64,000 nt of DNA from Haloterrigena salifodinae (lineage in GTDB: Archaea; Halobacteriota; Halobacteria; Halobacteriales; Natrialbaceae): assembly GCF_003977755.1 (NCBI RefSeq), contig NZ_RQWN01000001.1, positions 512,995 to 576,994 of the forward strand, in the 5' to 3' direction. Positions within the stretch are counted from its first letter, which is position 1. Each line of letters opens with the position of its first letter. A program made the translations under genes and the position numbers. Below are positions 25,738-34,963 of this stretch, in pieces. Under the pieces are notes generated by a model. That model worked only from the letters and a program-made list of their open reading frames with translations. It did not search any database and was not told the origin of the DNA.

Positions 25738-26400
25738 TCAGGCACTGGCGGGCAAGAGCGTCTCCCGGACCTCTTCGGCGCGGTCGGTCTCCGTGATGAC
25801 CGCGATCTCGTCGCCGGCGGCGAGTTCGGTTCCCGGTAGCGGGATCGTTAGCGACTCGCGCGCTCGGCCGTGGGCGTAGATCCGCGCGCCGCCGGGGAGT
25901 TCGAGTTCGCTCATTCGCTTGCCGACCGCCGGCGAGTCGTCGGCGATCTCGAGGACGGTCAGTTGCAGGTTCGACGCGATGTCGGCGACGACGTTGAAGT
26001 CGCCGCCGAGCATGGCCGTCTTGGCCCCGGCCGCGCCGAGGCGCTCGGGGTAGATGATCTCGTCGACGTCCGCGGCGTACTTCTCGTAGATGCCCTGGCG
26101 GTAGTCCTCGTCAATCCGGAGGACGGTCCGGCAGCCGTGGTGGTCGCCGACCATGCAGGCCGCGAAGTTGACGTTCAGGTCTGGGGTGAAGGCGCCGATG
26201 GCGGCGGCATCCTCGATTCCCGCGTCGATGAGCGTCGCTTCGTCGGCCCCGTCGCCCCGAATCGTCTCGAACCCGTCGGACTCGGCCCGATCGATCCGAT
26301 CGGGGTCGTTGTCGACGACGACGACGTCGTGTCCCTCCTCGGTCGTGATCCGAGCGGTTCGCGACCCGACCCGCCCGTACCCCACGATGACGAATCTCAT
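25738..26400 (-). CDS. TrkA-family K+ channel/transporter regulatory subunit
   Basis: 220 aa from the ATG at 26400. An RCK N-domain binds nucleotide through MRFVIVGYGRVGSRTA and the acidic VVVVDNDPDRI strand. A TrkA-C domain (about 135-220, MSELELPGGARIYAHGR) follows. Such proteins gate Trk/Ktr K+ uptake in response to NAD(H) or ATP; no membrane partner is encoded beside it, so it must act on one elsewhere or be a stand-alone regulator. The start codon was chosen at the canonical MRFVIVG. Confidence 0.9.
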   Translation of the reverse strand: MRFVIVGYGRVGSRTARITTEEGHDVVVVDNDPDRIDRAESDGFETIRGDGADEATLIDAGIEDAAAIGAFTPDLNVNFAACMVGDHHGCRTVLRIDEDYRQGIYEKYAADVDEIIYPERLGAAGAKTAMLGGDFNVVADIASNLQLTVLEIADDSPAVGKRMSELELPGGARIYAHGRARESLTIPLPGTELAAGDEIAVITETDRAEEVRETLLPASA

Positions 26401-26465
26401 GGTGCGTGGGTACACGCCCCGAGGTAAAATACGTTGGCTCACGGAACTGCGAGCCGGAGCGACCG

Positions 26466-27827
26466 CTACTCGACGACGAACACTCGCAGATCGTTCAGAT
26501 TCGTCCCCGTCGGACCGGTGCGGATCAGGTCCCCGCGCTCGGCGAGGTACGGGTAGACGTCGTTGTCCGCGAGCATCTCGCGGGCTTGCTCGGCGTCGTC
26601 GACCGTCGTCTCGTCGACGACCGCCCCTGCGACGTCGGTCGCACCGTCGATCCCGTCCGTGTCGACGGCGGCGACGGTGATCCCGCCTTCGAGATCGAGG
26701 GCGGCGCTCGTCGCGAACTCCTGGTTCGGCCCGCCGGTGCCGCTGCCACGGACCGTCACCGTCGTCTCGCCGCCCGAGAGGATCACCGCCGGCGCCGAGA
26801 CAGGAGTCCCCGTCGCTTGCGCCTCTTCGGCGACGGCGACGTGGGTCGTGGCCGCGTCCCGAGCCTCCCCGCGGACCCGCGAGGAGAGGATCAGCGTCTC
26901 GTAGCCCCGCTCGGCGGCCGCGTCGCGGGCCGCCTCAAGGACCGTCAGACCGTCGGCGACGACGTGGTTCGACACGGTCTCGAAGGCGGGATCGTCGGGA
27001 CCCGGCGTCTCGTCGATCTCGCCGACCGCGCCGCGCTCGAGGCGGTCGGCGACGGCGTCGGGCACGTCGATCCCGTACCGGTCGACGACCGCGAGCGCGT
27101 CCTCGTAGGTCGACGCGTCGGGCGCCATCGGTCCGCTGGCGATCACGCTCAAGTCGTTTCCGACGACGTCGCTCAGGATCAGCGAGACGACCGTCGCGGG
27201 GGCCGCTCGGCGGGCCAGGTGGCCGCCCTTCAGCGCCGAGCAGTGTTTCCGGACGGCGTTGATCTCGTGGATATCGGCGCCGCTCTCGAGCAGCGCGTTC
27301 GTCGTCTCTTGGAGCGCCGCGAGCGAAACGTCGCCCGCGGGGGCGGGCATGACTGCGCTCCCGCCGCCGGTGATCGCCGCAAGCACGAGCGTCCGCTCGC
27401 CGGCCGCATCGGCGGCCGCGAGCAGTTCCCGCGTGCTCTCCACGCCGCGCTGGCTCGGGACCGGGTGATCGCCTTCCCGGATCGCAACGCGCTCGGTGTC
27501 GGCGGGATCGTCCGTGACGACGACGCCGCCGTCGATCCGATCGCCGAGAACGTCCTCGAGGGCCGCAGCGACGTGTGCGGCGGCGTTGCCGCCGCCGAGG
27601 ACGACGACCTCGTCGTACGCCGAGAGGTCGTAGGTCTCGTCCGCGATGCGGAGGGTCTCGTCGGCGGCGCCGCCTTCTCGAGACTCCGCTGGAGTCTCGC
27701 TCCCCCCGAGGGAGACCGCCTCGCGGATCACGCGCTGCGGACGGCCGGCCTCGATGCCGGTCTCGACGCACTCGAGGGCGAGGTCGCGCGCGTCGGTGGT
27801 CGCCACCCGCTCGCGGTCCTCGATCAC
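26466..27827 (-). CDS. Glycerate 2-kinase (MOFRL/GckA type)
   Basis: 453 aa. The DUF4147 N-domain has VVVLGGGNAAAHVAAALED and the glycine-rich ITGGGSAVMPAPAG loop; the C-terminal MOFRL domain has ILSGGETTVTVRGSGTGGPN and AVDTDGIDGATDVAGA. It phosphorylates D-glycerate to 2-phosphoglycerate, linking sugar-acid breakdown (semi-phosphorylative Entner-Doudoroff and related routes) to glycolysis. TrkA follows 65 bp downstream on the same strand, possibly in the same transcript. Confidence 0.93.
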   Translation of the reverse strand: MIEDRERVATTDARDLALECVETGIEAGRPQRVIREAVSLGGSETPAESREGGAADETLRIADETYDLSAYDEVVVLGGGNAAAHVAAALEDVLGDRIDGGVVVTDDPADTERVAIREGDHPVPSQRGVESTRELLAAADAAGERTLVLAAITGGGSAVMPAPAGDVSLAALQETTNALLESGADIHEINAVRKHCSALKGGHLARRAAPATVVSLILSDVVGNDLSVIASGPMAPDASTYEDALAVVDRYGIDVPDAVADRLERGAVGEIDETPGPDDPAFETVSNHVVADGLTVLEAARDAAAERGYETLILSSRVRGEARDAATTHVAVAEEAQATGTPVSAPAVILSGGETTVTVRGSGTGGPNQEFATSAALDLEGGITVAAVDTDGIDGATDVAGAVVDETTVDDAEQAREMLADNDVYPYLAERGDLIRTGPTGTNLNDLRVFVVE

Positions 27828-28018
27828 GCGCTCTCACCCGGCGGTCGTTCGCCCGTTCGATCCGGTCTAACCCTCGGCCCGGTCGCCGCGTCGACGGTCG
27901 GCGGGACGGCTCGCTGGCCTCTCATGGAGGTGGGTTTTCCAGAATCCGATAAGTGGGTTCGGGTCCGTCACCCGGGGTGGCGGTCGCCCACTATTCTCGA
28001 AGGCCTGACACCTGGGAA

Positions 28019-28036
28019 ACATATCCACGAATATGT
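28019..28036. promoter_or_regulatory. Short inverted repeat upstream of purine permease
   Basis: ACATAT (28019-28024) and ATATGT (28031-28036) are exact reverse complements with a 6-bp spacer, about 70 bp before the permease ATG. The AT-rich sequence may also serve as the promoter. The short arms make an operator call tentative. Confidence 0.3.
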
Positions 28037-28103
28037 ATCAATACGCGGCGAGGGCGGACGAGAACCTTTAACTAATCCGTATGGCTATGCTCGAGCATCC
28101 AAT

Positions 28104-29540
28104 ATGGGGGCATTCGAGCAACTCGCAACGTTCTTCGGCTTCGACGAGCACGATACTGACCTCGAGACGGAACTGATCGCGGGAATCACGACGTTTCTGG
28201 CGATGTCGTACATCATCGTCGTCAACCCGGCGATCCTGAGTCAGGCGATCCAGATCGAGGGCTACGAGCAGCCCGAGGTTTTCCAGATGATCGCCGTCGC
28301 CACGATCCTCGCGTCGGTCGTCGCCATCCTCGTGATGGCCTTCTGGGCGAATCGACCGTTCGGTCTCGCACCCGGAATGGGGCTGAACGCCTTCTTCGCC
28401 TACACCGTCGTGCTTGGGTTGGGCGTCCCGTGGCAGGTCGCGCTCGCGGCGGTCTTCGTCGAAGGGATCGTCTTCATCGTGCTGACTGCGGTCGGGGCCC
28501 GTCGGTACATCATCGAACTCTTCCCCGAACCGGTCAAGTTCGCTGTGGGGGCCGGGATCGGCGTCTATCTCCTCTTTCTGGGACTCCAGGAGATGCAGAT
28601 CGTCGTCGACGATCCCGAGACGCTGGTCGCGATGGGCAACGTCGCGACGAGCGCCGTCGCCGCCCTGTCGGTCGCCGGACTCGCACTGATGCTCATCCTG
28701 CACGCTCGCGGCATTCGGGGCGCGATCGTCATCGGTATCGTCGCGACGGCGATCGCCGGCTGGGTGCTCACGCTCGCCGGTGTCGTCGACTCGGGAACGC
28801 TCGTCGATGGCAACACCTACGATCAGGTCACCGGCGGCGGGATCGTCGACTTGATCACGAGCGTCCAGTACGACTTCACGCCGCTGGTCGCGGGCTTCGT
28901 CGACGGTCTCGGGATGATCACCGACGATCCGCTCGTGTTCGTCCTCGTCGTGTTCACGTTCTTCTTCGTCGACTTCTTCGACACCGCGGGGACACTCATC
29001 GGCGTCTCCCAGATCGGCGGTTTCCTCGACGAGAACGGTGACCTTCCCGAGATCGAGAAACCGCTGATGGCCGACGCGGTCGGGACCACGGCCGGGGCGA
29101 TCATCGGGACATCGACGGTTACGACCTATATCGAGTCTTCGACCGGCGTCGAAGAGGGCGGCCGAACCGGTTTCACCGCACTCGTGGTCGGCGTGCTCTT
29201 CTTGCTGTCCCTGCTCGTCGTCCCGCTGATGAGCGCGATCCCCCAGTACGCGACCTACCTCGCGCTGGTCGTCGTCGGGATCATCATGCTGCAGGGCGTC
29301 ACCGACATCGACTGGCAGGATCCGGCCTGGGCGATCTCCGCCGGGCTGACGATCACCGTTATGCCGCTGACCGCCTCGATCTCAAACGGGCTCGCCGCCG
29401 GGATCATGAGCTATCCGCTGGTCAAGGCCTCGATGGGCGAGGCGGACGACGTTTCGCTGGGCCAGTGGACGCTCGCTGCCACGTTCATCCTCTACTTCGC
29501 GACGTACTTCGCGGTCGACGCCGGCATGCTCTCGTTCTGA
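28104..29540 (+). CDS. NCS2 family purine/nucleobase permease (AzgA-like)
   Basis: 478 aa from the ATG at 28104, the first methionine that gives the conserved N-terminus LIAGITTFLAMSYIIVVNPA. About 12-14 helices. The family signature VTTYIESSTGVEEGGRTGFT and the FFFVDFFDTAGTLIGVSQ helix place it in the AzgA adenine/guanine/hypoxanthine:H+ branch. It imports nucleobases at the plasma membrane. It is divergent from glycerate kinase. Confidence 0.92.
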   Translation: MGAFEQLATFFGFDEHDTDLETELIAGITTFLAMSYIIVVNPAILSQAIQIEGYEQPEVFQMIAVATILASVVAILVMAFWANRPFGLAPGMGLNAFFAYTVVLGLGVPWQVALAAVFVEGIVFIVLTAVGARRYIIELFPEPVKFAVGAGIGVYLLFLGLQEMQIVVDDPETLVAMGNVATSAVAALSVAGLALMLILHARGIRGAIVIGIVATAIAGWVLTLAGVVDSGTLVDGNTYDQVTGGGIVDLITSVQYDFTPLVAGFVDGLGMITDDPLVFVLVVFTFFFVDFFDTAGTLIGVSQIGGFLDENGDLPEIEKPLMADAVGTTAGAIIGTSTVTTYIESSTGVEEGGRTGFTALVVGVLFLLSLLVVPLMSAIPQYATYLALVVVGIIMLQGVTDIDWQDPAWAISAGLTITVMPLTASISNGLAAGIMSYPLVKASMGEADDVSLGQWTLAATFILYFATYFAVDAGMLSF

Positions 29541-29638
29541 TCGAGATCGCAGCGCGGGCGGGGACTCCCGCCGCCTCGACACCGGCAACCGATCGGTCGA
29601 CCGGTGACCTCATACGTCTTCCGCGGCAACACACGGGT

Positions 29639-29896
29639 ATGGCTGCCATCACGATGTACGAACTACCCGGCTGTCCGTACTGCGCGAAAGTCCGCTCGAA
29701 ACTCGACGACCTCGACCTCGAGTACGACGTGATCGAGGTCCCCCGCTCGCACGACGAACGGACCGAAGTCGAGAAGGTTAGCGGCCAAACTGGCGTCCCC
29801 GTCATCACCGACGAGGAAAACGGCGTCGAGGGGATGTCGGAAAGCGACGATATCGTCGAGTACTTAGAGGAGACGTACGGCGACGGTGCCGCGTAG
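29639..29896 (+). CDS. Glutaredoxin family protein
   Basis: 85 aa. The active-site CPYC lies at residues 12-15 (YELPGCPYCAKVRSKLDDLD); the cis-proline is in QTGVPVITDE, followed by SDDIVEYLEETYG. It is a GST-N/glutaredoxin-fold thiol-disulfide oxidoreductase, probably cytoplasmic. A second glutaredoxin domain in this window is fused to thioredoxin reductase at 45125-46453. Confidence 0.9.
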   Translation: MAAITMYELPGCPYCAKVRSKLDDLDLEYDVIEVPRSHDERTEVEKVSGQTGVPVITDEENGVEGMSESDDIVEYLEETYGDGAA

Positions 29897-29950
29897 GCAG
29901 CCTCTCGACGGACATTCGGCTGATTCTGCGACGTCGGGACAACCGCCCCG

Positions 29951-30160
29951 TCAGTTGCGCCACAGGAACCGATCGAAGAGCAGATCCATCGCCGTGAGCG
30001 TGAGATAGCCGACGACGAGGAAGACGGCCATGGCGCCGGCCGCGTCGGCGACGGTTCTGACGAGCGAACCGTAGTTGAAGGCAAGCATGAGGACCGCCAT
30101 ACAGACCGTCAGGACTGCGCGGCGGCGGCTGACAAGAGGAACGGAGGACTGGCTCGACAT
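29951..30160 (-). CDS. Small two-helix membrane protein
   Basis: 69 aa with two hydrophobic segments (AVLTVCMAVLMLAFNYG and AGAMAVFLVVGYLTLTAMDL) separated by a short polar turn, and an Arg-rich N-terminal stretch (VSRRRA) that predicts a cytoplasmic N-terminus. No known function. It converges on the glutaredoxin gene. Confidence 0.72.
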   Translation of the reverse strand: MSSQSSVPLVSRRRAVLTVCMAVLMLAFNYGSLVRTVADAAGAMAVFLVVGYLTLTAMDLLFDRFLWRN

Positions 30161-30327
30161 CGGGTTTTAATCACTATATCTTCCACTGCGTTGAAAGGTA
30201 TTGCCATCGAGCCGAGTCCGCGGCTCGAGGTGTAGGTGTAACTCGGTTCCGAGAACGAAGGCGAGAAGACGGCGAGGCTGACGAACGTGGCGGAACGGAA
30301 ACGGGAATGGGGACGGGAACAGCGACC

Positions 30328-31299
30328 TCAGGCTGCCTCTTCGTGTTCGGCGCGCTCCCGGATGACCTTCCGCAGTTCGGCCGCGTCGTGGAGTTGCTCG
30401 AGTTCCTCGCGTTCGACCAGCGCGGTGCCGTCGACGGACTCCTGTTTGGCGCGGTCGACGACGTAGACCGAGTGGGTGTGGGTGACGTGGCCGATCGAAC
30501 TCATGATTCGGGCACGCTTCTCCGCGGCCTTCGTGAACTCGGAGTGGCCGGTGAGCACGACGTCGTCGTCCTTCTCTTCCTCCTCGTGGCTGACGGCTTT
30601 AAACGGCGAGCGAAGCGTCGGATGGACCTCGTAGCCGGCCCGTGTGAGGACGGCGACGACCTCCTCGTCGTCGGGGTCGGCTTCGGGGTCGTCCGGCGTC
30701 GCCTCCGTCTCGTGGACGTCGTCGGCCCCCTCGAGAACGGAGACCGGACTCGTGAGCGGCGCGCCGAACAGGTTCTCGAGTTCCATCGCGACCTCGACGG
30801 AGGCGTTCATGCCGTCCTCGTACTTCGAGACGGTCCGGCGGGAGACGCCGAGTTCGTTAGCCAGTTGGCCGAGACTCCAGTCTCTGTCCTGTCGTTCGTC
30901 GGCGAGCAAGTCGCCGTCGATGTTGACGTAGAGGCCGCCGGGGGCCGCGTAGATCAGCGGCGGCACCTCCTCGATGAACAGGTTGTATGCCGTGTCGGGG
31001 CTGAGGACGGGGACACCATGTCGGAAGTAAACCACATCGGGTTTGAGGTCCTCGTCGCGACTCCGTAGGCCGATGACCAGCGGGGTCGCGTTGAGATAGG
31101 TTCCGAGTCGTCGCATCTCGTGGCCCGTCGCCTCGTTGAACGCGTCGATGTTACCGAGGATCTTGACCAGAATGAGATCCTCTCCCCGGCGCGCAGCGAT
31201 GTCGAAACTCTTCGGCCGGATCGCACACCGGTCGCTAACCACAAATCCCGCGTCCTCTAACATCGCGGTTACGTTGCCGACCAGTGCGGAGCGGGACAT
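30328..31299 (-). CDS. Archaeal HTH-type transcriptional regulator with nuclease-like N-domain
   Basis: 323 aa from the ATG at 31299. The N-terminal 110 residues ([20 protein letters not shown]) look like a restriction-endonuclease-like fold that has lost obvious catalytic residues. A Cro/XRE helix-turn-helix follows ([20 protein letters not shown], about 178-197), then a C-terminal domain with an acidic spacer. This matches the archaeal family of putative HTH regulators of about 320 aa; targets are unknown. It is divergent from tiaS and shares the TATA-rich region at 31384-31397. Confidence 0.88.
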   Translation of the reverse strand: MSRSALVGNVTAMLEDAGFVVSDRCAIRPKSFDIAARRGEDLILVKILGNIDAFNEATGHEMRRLGTYLNATPLVIGLRSRDEDLKPDVVYFRHGVPVLSPDTAYNLFIEEVPPLIYAAPGGLYVNIDGDLLADERQDRDWSLGQLANELGVSRRTVSKYEDGMNASVEVAMELENLFGAPLTSPVSVLEGADDVHETEATPDDPEADPDDEEVVAVLTRAGYEVHPTLRSPFKAVSHEEEEKDDDVVLTGHSEFTKAAEKRARIMSSIGHVTHTHSVYVVDRAKQESVDGTALVEREELEQLHDAAELRKVIRERAEHEEAA

Positions 31300-31383
31300 A
31301 GGGGGATGTAAGCTATTCCTCGTATAAGACGCTTTCCCCGGGATGTCCGGGTGCCGTGTCGCGGTTCGTCCCCGCACCGGCAG

Positions 31384-31397
31384 TATACTTATATAGG
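31384..31397. promoter_or_regulatory. TATA-like element between HTH regulator and tiaS
   Basis: TATACTTATATAGG is the only strongly AT-rich block in the 213 bp divergent region. It is nearly self-complementary, so it can serve either strand: about 115 bp from the tiaS ATG and 85 bp from the regulator ATG, implying short leaders on both mRNAs. Confidence 0.45.
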
Positions 31398-31512
31398 GGT
31401 TTCCGTTCTCCGGGGGGATAGGTCCGCCGTCCGACTCGATTCGTCGCTCGTCGCGGCGTCGGCGCTGCTCCGTCCCGAAAGGTGTTACCCGACGCCAGCC
31501 CAATCGCCGGCG

Positions 31513-32805
31513 ATGACCGTCGTCGGACTCGACGATACCGACTCCCGCGACCGCGGGATGTGTACGACCTACGTCGCCGCGCGGGTCGCCGAGCGACTGC
31601 GCCGTGAGGGGTGTGCGGTCGAGCGCTGCCTGCTCGTGCGGCTCAATCCCGCCGTCGAGTACAAGACGCGAGGGAACGCCGCGCTAGCGATTCACACCGA
31701 CGCCGACCCCGATCAGGCGTTCGACGTCGCCCGCGAGCGCCTCGAGGCGCTGGCCGAAACCGCCGACGAGCGAACTCATCCGGGGCTGGTCGTCGCCGAC
31801 AGCGCACCCGCCGCCGTGGCCGACGAGGTGAGCGCGTTCACCCGGCGGGCGATCCGGGACCACCTCGAGATTCGCGACGCCGTCGACCTCCTCGAGCGCC
31901 GCGGCTACCGCTCGTGGCACACCGGCGATGGCCGCGGCCGGATCGGCGCGCTGGCCGCCGTCGGCGCCTGGAACGCCCTCGAGGAATGGACCTACGAGCA
32001 CATCTCTTACCGCGAGTCCGACCGCTGGGGGACGCCCCGCGAGATCGTCCGCGAGAGCGTCTTCACCGCCGCCAATCGGGGCTACCCCGAGGTCTGGGAC
32101 ACGGTCGACCGCGACGAGGACGAGACCGTCTGCGTCCCCCACACGCCCGGGCCGATCCTCCACGGGATCCGCGGCGACAACCCCGACGCCGTCCGCGGCG
32201 TCGCCGACCGCATTAAGGGAGAACCCGTCGCCTCGAGCCAGCTGTTCGTAACCAATCAGGGGACGGACGTCCACCTGCGAGACGCGAACCTGGCGGCCAT
32301 CCAGGACGGCCGCGCCTACCGGATCGACGGCCGGGTCGTGAGCGAGCCCGAGACGCGCCGCGGCGGGCACGTCTTCGTCGCGCTCGAGAGCGCGGCTGCC
32401 AATCGCTCGGACGACCAGCGGCGGCGCCTCGAGTGCGCCGCGTTCGAGCCGACGAAACGGTTTCGCAACCGCATCCGGGCGCTCCGGGTCGGCGACCGGC
32501 TCACCGTCTGCGGCGAGGTCTCGAGGGGGACGCTCAAACTCGAGAAGTTCGCGGTTCGGGACCTCGTGACGACCGAGCGCGTGACGCCGACCTGTCCCGA
32601 CTGCGAGCGCCGGATGAAGAGCGCCGGCCAGAATCAGGGGTATCGGTGCCGGGACTGCGGGACGAGCGCCGACGGGAAGGCGGAGCGCCCGCTCGAGCGC
32701 GACCTCGAAATCGGCTGGTACGAGGTGCCGCCGTGTGCGCGCCGCCACATCGCGAAGCCGCTGGTTCGCGGTGGGTTCGACGCGCCGACCCATCCCGAGC
32801 GGTAA
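31513..32805 (+). CDS. tiaS: tRNA(Ile2) 2-agmatinylcytidine synthetase
   Basis: 430 aa from the ATG at 31513. The enzyme opens with the TiaS signature [20 protein letters not shown], continues with the ferredoxin-like and kinase-like TCKD domains, an OB-fold ([20 protein letters not shown]) and a C-terminal zinc ribbon ([20 protein letters not shown]). It attaches agmatine to C34 of tRNA-Ile(CAU) using ATP so that AUA is read as isoleucine, an essential archaeal reaction. Confidence 0.95.
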   Translation: MTVVGLDDTDSRDRGMCTTYVAARVAERLRREGCAVERCLLVRLNPAVEYKTRGNAALAIHTDADPDQAFDVARERLEALAETADERTHPGLVVADSAPAAVADEVSAFTRRAIRDHLEIRDAVDLLERRGYRSWHTGDGRGRIGALAAVGAWNALEEWTYEHISYRESDRWGTPREIVRESVFTAANRGYPEVWDTVDRDEDETVCVPHTPGPILHGIRGDNPDAVRGVADRIKGEPVASSQLFVTNQGTDVHLRDANLAAIQDGRAYRIDGRVVSEPETRRGGHVFVALESAAANRSDDQRRRLECAAFEPTKRFRNRIRALRVGDRLTVCGEVSRGTLKLEKFAVRDLVTTERVTPTCPDCERRMKSAGQNQGYRCRDCGTSADGKAERPLERDLEIGWYEVPPCARRHIAKPLVRGGFDAPTHPER

Positions 32806-32814
32806 TCTCGAGCG

Positions 32815-33124
32815 TCAGACGATGTCCCGTCGACTGGGAGCGGCGCTCGAGGTGGTTCTGACGGCGGAACCGGGTAGTTCCTCGACGCAGTTCAGACAGA
32901 ACCTGTCGCCGAGGTCGTTTTCGGCGCCGCAGTCGAGGCAGACGACCGTCTCCGCGTCCCGGTCAACGGTCGCCGCCCGCTCAACGTCGGGACCGATCCG
33001 AGCCGAGCCGGACAGTAGCGCCTGAGAGCCCCGGCGAGCGACAGGTGGACGGCGAACAGCAGCACGGATCCCAGGACGACTGTGTTCGGGTCTATACCTG
33101 CCAGGAGATAACGCCGAAATCCAT
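32815..33124 (-). pseudogene. Zinc-ribbon membrane protein with disrupted reading frame
   Basis: No single frame carries a whole protein. An ATG at 33124 opens MDFGVISWQV and then stops. A second frame gives a membrane helix (TVVLGSVLLFAVHLSLAGAL). A third carries an acidic stretch (ARIGPDVERAATVDRDAET) and a perfect zinc ribbon, CLDCGAENDLGDRFCLNC, ending at 32815. The order helix then zinc ribbon is a common small haloarchaeal architecture, so two small indels in one gene explain the pattern best. Sequencing error is the alternative. Confidence 0.5.
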
Positions 33125-33289
33125 TTGAATGTGGCGACGGGAGATTTATTACCGGCGGTCTGGGAACCAATATTCGACGCTTCGATCGGTTCCGTCAGTT
33201 ATCGGCCCCGATCGATTCGGGCAGTTATTTCGCAGGTCAACACGGTCCGAAAGAAGAAATGATATGCTAGCGATATCTATGTGCCGAGT

Positions 33290-34501
33290 ATGGCTTCAGT
33301 ACTAACCCGCCGTCGACTCCTCGGCGCGGCGGGCGGGTCCTTGCTCGGTGCCTTCCTCCTCGGTCCTCGCGTCGGCGGCTCGGATCACGTCGATCCGGAT
33401 CCCGAGTCGGGGTGGCACCAGCCCCGCACGGACGCGAGAAACGTCGCGCGGACGGCCGATCCCGGTCCCGGATCGGACGGACGGATCGGGTGGGACCACT
33501 CGCTCGATGCCCACCGTCGGTTCGAGCACGCCGGCCTCGCCCTCGTCGACGGGACGCTCCTCGTTCCGACCCACCGATCGCTTCGGGCGATCGACGTCGA
33601 GAGCGGCGCGGAACGATGGCGGTACGCGTACCAGGATTTATCGGTTGGCCCGTTCGACCGTCCGCAACTCGAGACGGAGCCGCGGATCCGCGACGGCGTC
33701 GTCTACCTGGCGTTTCAGGCCGACGTCTGCGCGCTCGAACTCGATTCGCAGCGACTTCGCTGGCGCTACAGTCTCGACGGCAGCGTCGACGGGCTGCACC
33801 TGTTCGGGAACACAGCGTACGTGACGGGCCACCTCGACGGCGAGGACCGGCTGCTCGCCCTCGATGCGAACACCGGCCTCGAGCGCTGGCGAAAAACCGG
33901 ACGCGTGATCCCGCTGGCCGCCCGCAGCGGGCTGCTCGTCGGCGCTCGCTACGAGAGCGGACGGCTGCTCGGACTCGAGCCCGAAACCGGCACCCGACGC
34001 TGGATGAGCGACGCCGCGATCGGCGTCGCGACGCTGAACCGGGGCTTGGTCGCCGCGGTCGACGATCTCGTCGTCGGGATCGAATCGAACGGCGACCTGA
34101 CCGCCCTCGAGGCGGACGCCGGCGAGCGTCGCTGGACCGTCTTCGACGACGTCGGCGACCCGAACACGTACCGGCGTTCCGTCGCCGTCGATCCGTCCGA
34201 CCGAGCGATCTACCGGTCCCGTCCGGACGCGGGCACGATTTCCCGGATCGATTTCGCGGGCGACGAGGAGTGGCGGACCGACGAATCGGCCCTCGAGTTC
34301 GGCGTCAGCGTCGGCGGCGGGACCGTCTACGCGTCGACGACCGACGGCCTGCTCGCGCTCGAGGCCGACGCCGGTGACGAGCGGTTCCGCGTTTCGGTCG
34401 ACCCCGACGGAACCGACCCTCTCGGCGGTACGCCGTTGATCGCCGACGACCGCGTCTACCACCTGCTCGGCGAGACGGTCTACGAGGTGACTCCGCGGTG
34501 A
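33290..34501 (+). CDS. Exported PQQ-type beta-propeller protein
   Basis: 403 aa from the ATG at 33290. A twin-arginine signal (TRRRLLGAAGGSLLGAFLLG) precedes repeated propeller blades with the motif W-R-Y/ALDANTG-type strands, e.g. RAIDVESGAERWRYAYQ, LLALDANTGLERWRKTG and GLEPETGTRRWMSD. These PQQ-like repeats usually build a binding scaffold rather than an enzyme in archaea. A GTG nine bases upstream is an alternative start. It overlaps the next gene by 4 bp (GTGA). Confidence 0.85.
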   Translation: MASVLTRRRLLGAAGGSLLGAFLLGPRVGGSDHVDPDPESGWHQPRTDARNVARTADPGPGSDGRIGWDHSLDAHRRFEHAGLALVDGTLLVPTHRSLRAIDVESGAERWRYAYQDLSVGPFDRPQLETEPRIRDGVVYLAFQADVCALELDSQRLRWRYSLDGSVDGLHLFGNTAYVTGHLDGEDRLLALDANTGLERWRKTGRVIPLAARSGLLVGARYESGRLLGLEPETGTRRWMSDAAIGVATLNRGLVAAVDDLVVGIESNGDLTALEADAGERRWTVFDDVGDPNTYRRSVAVDPSDRAIYRSRPDAGTISRIDFAGDEEWRTDESALEFGVSVGGGTVYASTTDGLLALEADAGDERFRVSVDPDGTDPLGGTPLIADDRVYHLLGETVYEVTPR

Positions 34502-34926
34502 GCCGCGCAACCGCGGCCCTAAAGAAAGCCGGATGGACGCTTCTGTTCGCGTTTCTCGTCGCACCGGCGGTCGCGCCGATCCGGGGCCTGCTCGAGTCGG
34601 CGGCCGAACTCGCGGGCGGACCCCGGTTGGACTGGCTCGCGATAGGCCTCCTGTTGCTCGTCGGGTTCGTCCTCGCGGAAACGTACGACGGGCCGATCGC
34701 GCTGTTGTTGCCGACCGCGTTGCTGGTGGCGATTCTGTACGCCGCCGTGCAGTGGCTCGTCGGGTTCCGGGGAGCGAACGCGATCTCGCTGCGGCTGCTG
34801 GCGGCTGCCGGACTCGGCTACCTCGCCGCGCTCACCGGCGCGATCGCGATCGTGTTCGAGACGGACCTCCGCCACCGTCTCGCGGCGCACCTCGGGGACG
34901 AGACTGTCGACCCGAACGCGGAGTGA
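34498..34926 (+). CDS. Four-helix membrane protein coupled to PQQ-propeller gene
   Basis: 142 aa, GTG start overlapping the previous stop. Four hydrophobic segments (LLFAFLVAPAVAPI, WLAIGLLLLVGFVLAE, IALLLPTALLVAILYAAVQW and LLAAAGLGYLAALTGAIAIV) are separated by short loops. No family recognised. The coupling suggests it could anchor or assist the propeller protein (inference). Confidence 0.8.
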   Translation: MSRATAALKKAGWTLLFAFLVAPAVAPIRGLLESAAELAGGPRLDWLAIGLLLLVGFVLAETYDGPIALLLPTALLVAILYAAVQWLVGFRGANAISLRLLAAAGLGYLAALTGAIAIVFETDLRHRLAAHLGDETVDPNAE

Positions 34927-34963
34927 CCGCCAGGCACGCGGACACTCGCTCGGCGCCCCGGGA

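Noticed and set aside
26406-28103. Extending the purine permease about 566 codons upstream
   Set aside because: The extra part is antisense to glycerate kinase and TrkA and lacks homology; the family N-terminus begins at 28104.
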